Origin: JABSSA01 sp039975755
Lineage (GTDB): Bacteria > Pseudomonadota > Alphaproteobacteria > Rhodobacterales > Rhodobacteraceae
DNA length: 64,000 bases
Reading direction: 5' to 3'
NCBI GenBank assembly: GCA_039975755.1
Contig: JBDWGM010000102.1
Location: 1 to 64,000, forward strand
Shown here: piece by piece, positions 62,090 to 64,000 of the stretch
How positions within the stretch are numbered: position 1 is the stretch's first letter
How the letters are laid out: each line of letters begins with the position of its first letter
The notes under the pieces: model-generated
Told to the model about the DNA's origin: nothing
The model's database searches: none
The model's input: only the letters and a program-made list of their open reading frames with translations
Program-made: the position numbers and the translations under genes

Positions 62090-62944
62090 ATGCGCATGCG
62101 TTTGGTTTTATTGACAACAATTACGATGATCGCGTTTGCGTCCAATTCGGTGCTAAACCGGTTGGCCGTGGACAGTGGCGACATTGATCCGTCTAGCTTT
62201 GCTTTGATCCGCGTGTTGTCGGGTGCGATCGCTCTTTTTGTGATTCTAAAAATGCGCGGGGGGGCTTTGCAAATCTTTGCTCCTGGGCGACTTGCCGGCG
62301 CGGGTAGCCTTGCGCTTTATATGATTGGGTTTTCGCTGGCCTATAAAACCTTGGACGCGGGGCTGGGCGCATTGATTTTGTTTGGCACCGTGCAGGTCGC
62401 AACATTTGGTTGGTCGATGATCAAAGGCGTCGAGCTTGGATCGCGTGTTCTGGGTGGCGCGGCAATCGCGTTTATTGGGCTGCTGGTTGCGCTTTGGCCG
62501 GACTCGGATGCGGCCTTTGGTCTGTGGGGGGCTGTGTGCATGCTTGGGGCGGGCATCGGCTGGGCCATTTACACGATGCTTGGACGGTCCGCAAAAGATC
62601 CGCTGACAGAAACGGCGTCGAATTTCTTGATCGCTTTGATCCCAATGCTGGCCCTTCTTTTGGGGTCTGACCTATGGGCGCAGCCCTTTGGTATTGCGCT
62701 GGCTGTGCTGTCCGGGGCTGTGACATCAGGAATGGGATATGCGCTGTGGTACACATTGATGCCCACTTTGGGGGGACCCCGCGCGGCTGTCATTCAACTT
62801 TCCGCACCATTGATTGCCATTCTGGGCGGGGTCGTGCTGTTGGAGGAAAGCCTGACGACGCAACTGGTGCTGTCCACGGCTCTTGTCATTGGCGGGATCG
62901 CGGTTGCGATCACATCACAATCGTCTCAAGCGGGTCGTAAGTAA
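62090..62944 (+). CDS. EamA/DMT family exporter
   Basis: 284 aa with ten hydrophobic segments and the duplicated EamA pattern (AFASNSVLNRLAVDSGDIDP; GLWGAVCMLGAGIGWAIYTM). Drug/metabolite exporter; substrate unknown. ATG 62090 is used; TTG 62060 is in frame upstream. Convergent overlap of 35 bp with the NUDIX gene. Confidence 0.88.
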   Translation: MRMRLVLLTTITMIAFASNSVLNRLAVDSGDIDPSSFALIRVLSGAIALFVILKMRGGALQIFAPGRLAGAGSLALYMIGFSLAYKTLDAGLGALILFGTVQVATFGWSMIKGVELGSRVLGGAAIAFIGLLVALWPDSDAAFGLWGAVCMLGAGIGWAIYTMLGRSAKDPLTETASNFLIALIPMLALLLGSDLWAQPFGIALAVLSGAVTSGMGYALWYTLMPTLGGPRAAVIQLSAPLIAILGGVVLLEESLTTQLVLSTALVIGGIAVAITSQSSQAGRK

Positions 62945-63362
62945 GCGCATCTTGGCCAAAGGCGACATCCGCCAAACTGGATGGTTTAAAGGACATCGCG
63001 CGCAATTCGCGTTCAGTGACCCAACGCCTTTGCGTGACGACATGTTCGGGATCGCGCCAGTTCGGATCCAAGGCTGCCGCAGATTGTAAGGTGCAGCGAA
63101 AGAACATTTCGACTTGGTGGAATCCTGATGCGGGATCATGAAACTCATTGATAAGGCAGGGTGCGCCCACGTTTATCTTAAGGCCGGTTTCCTCAAAGAC
63201 TTCGCGACGCAAGTTGTCAGGCAAACTGGAACCGGTATGGATGCCGCCCCCCGGCGCACACATCAGCGCGCTTTTCCCGTCGGGCCACGCATTGACCATC
63301 AACAGACGGTTTTCATGGATAAGAACCGCGCGGGTTGCCAATCTGGGCGATCTTGGGCGCAT
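62910..63362 (-). CDS. NUDIX hydrolase
   Basis: 150 aa. NUDIX box as GGGIHTGSSLPDNLRREVFE followed by ETG (about 39-61, GX5EX7REUXEExGU with variation, Glu pair in REVFEETG). Hydrolyses a nucleoside-diphosphate derivative; substrate unknown. Divergent from the lipase-like gene. Confidence 0.88.
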   Translation of the reverse strand: MRPRSPRLATRAVLIHENRLLMVNAWPDGKSALMCAPGGGIHTGSSLPDNLRREVFEETGLKINVGAPCLINEFHDPASGFHQVEMFFRCTLQSAAALDPNWRDPEHVVTQRRWVTERELRAMSFKPSSLADVAFGQDALTYDPLETIVM

Positions 63363-63423
63363 TTTATCACCTTTTCTGAAACTTGGTATTTTCTACGCGG
63401 GACTGAATGCGTATCTCAAGAGA

Positions 63424-64000
63424 ATGAGACATTTGTTGGCGATAATGATTTGGATTGGCTTGGCTGCGCAAGCACAGGCAGCCTGTGTCATCGTTTTACA
63501 TGGGCTTGCCCGATCAGAATCGTCGTTGCTTGTGATTGAACAGGTTCTTGAATCCGAAGGCTACCGGGTTGTGCGTCCGGGATATCCATCCACCAAAGCA
63601 ACAGTTGAGGATTTGGCGCAAGCCGTTATGCCAGATGCAGTGTCTGACTGCGAAGGCGACACGCCCATTCATTTTGTGACCCATTCGATGGGCGGGATAC
63701 TGGTGCGTCATTGGTTTGCGGAACACGAACCCAATGCGCTTGGCCGTGTGGTTATGATGGGACCACCAAACAATGGCAGCGAAGTTGTGGATTTGTTTGG
63801 TGATTTCTTCGCATTTGGATGGGTCAACGGACCGGCCGGGTACCAACTGGGCACGGGTCCGGACAGTTTGTCACGTCGATTGCCGGCTGTGGATTACCCT
63901 GTTGGTATAATTGCAGGCAGCCAGTCTTTAAACGCGTTCTTTTCGACGCAGTTGCCGGGCCCCGATGATGGGAAAGTCAGTGTTGCATCGACAAAAGTGG
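63424..64000 (+). CDS. Lipase-like alpha/beta hydrolase, partial (3' end outside window)
   Basis: The frame from ATG 63424 is open to the edge: 192 codons so far. Signal peptide (residues 1-19 or so, ending AQA), then IVLHGLARSESSLLVIEQVL (oxyanion His-Gly) and the nucleophile elbow VTHSMGGILVRHW (Ser about 85). FMGPPNNGSE-type loop follows (VVMMGPPNNGSEVVD). Resembles secreted triacylglycerol-lipase/esterase relatives. The catalytic His should lie beyond the window. Confidence 0.82.
   Translation, partial: MRHLLAIMIWIGLAAQAQAACVIVLHGLARSESSLLVIEQVLESEGYRVVRPGYPSTKATVEDLAQAVMPDAVSDCEGDTPIHFVTHSMGGILVRHWFAEHEPNALGRVVMMGPPNNGSEVVDLFGDFFAFGWVNGPAGYQLGTGPDSLSRRLPAVDYPVGIIAGSQSLNAFFSTQLPGPDDGKVSVASTKV

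Overview
The window comes from an alphaproteobacterium of the Rhodobacteraceae (Roseobacter group). The inference rests on protein similarity and gene order: a two-lipoyl-domain SucB, an ethylmalonyl-CoA pathway (ccr, ecm, mch, mcl2-like), a luxRI pair beside ccr, an H-NS-family protein with the alphaproteobacterial WSGRGR core, TIGR02186 next to a TauE/SafE permease, and a VPLPA-CTERM protein. It is an ordinary chromosomal region. I found no insertion sequence, prophage, CRISPR array, rRNA or tRNA.

Layout. 1-3.7 kb: partial zinc-ribbon protein (minus), then ftsE-ftsX-plsC-PPOX flavoprotein (plus). 3.7-16.9 kb: fasciclin lipoprotein, then the TCA-cycle block on the minus strand, transcribed mdh, secreted protein, sucC, sulfotransferase-like gene, sucD, sucA, sucB, two small membrane proteins, lpdA. 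17-20.8 kb: TauE/SafE permease (plus) and the minus-strand group mcl2-like, nnrU, DUF1737, mch. 20.8-26.4 kb: secreted protein, DUF1194 protein, then sdhC-sdhD-sdhA-X-Y-sdhB. 26.5-28.5 kb: DUF1989 protein, deoD, H-NS family. 28.6-35.6 kb: ecm (minus), acyltransferase, ccr, a 68-aa ORF, luxR, luxI. 35.6-39.5 kb: RecD-like helicase, SDR, TIGR02186, TauE/SafE. 39.6-44.5 kb: BMP-type nucleoside ABC importer. 44.6-50.2 kb: rimI, tsaB, NifU-like, usp, branched-chain aminotransferase, M48 lipoprotein, prs. 50.3-56.8 kb: DsbA-like isomerase, hydrolase, threonine aldolase, YcgN-type, ribF, PhaJ-like, HAD, Mn-pyrophosphatase. 56.8-58.7 kb: an unusual leader region with two five-codon ORFs, DUF2161 protein, VPLPA-CTERM protein. 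59-61.2 kb: CIRCE-groES-groEL. 61.3-64 kb: tpm, DMT exporter, NUDIX, partial lipase-like protein.

How they work together. Most of the TCA cycle (2-oxoglutarate to oxaloacetate) is encoded here, interleaved with the ethylmalonyl-CoA pathway that lets the cell assimilate acetyl-CoA units. The regulatory DNA looks organised. The sequence TTGTGATCAC lies the same distance (about 117 bp) upstream of sucC and sdhC. A separate CTGCATTGCAG-type site lies upstream of mcl2, ecm and ccr, and in ecm it abuts a consensus promoter. A hairpin element with compensatory base changes occurs after the M48 gene and after groEL. These, together with the tandem mini-ORF leader before the DUF2161 gene, are the least explained features of the window.
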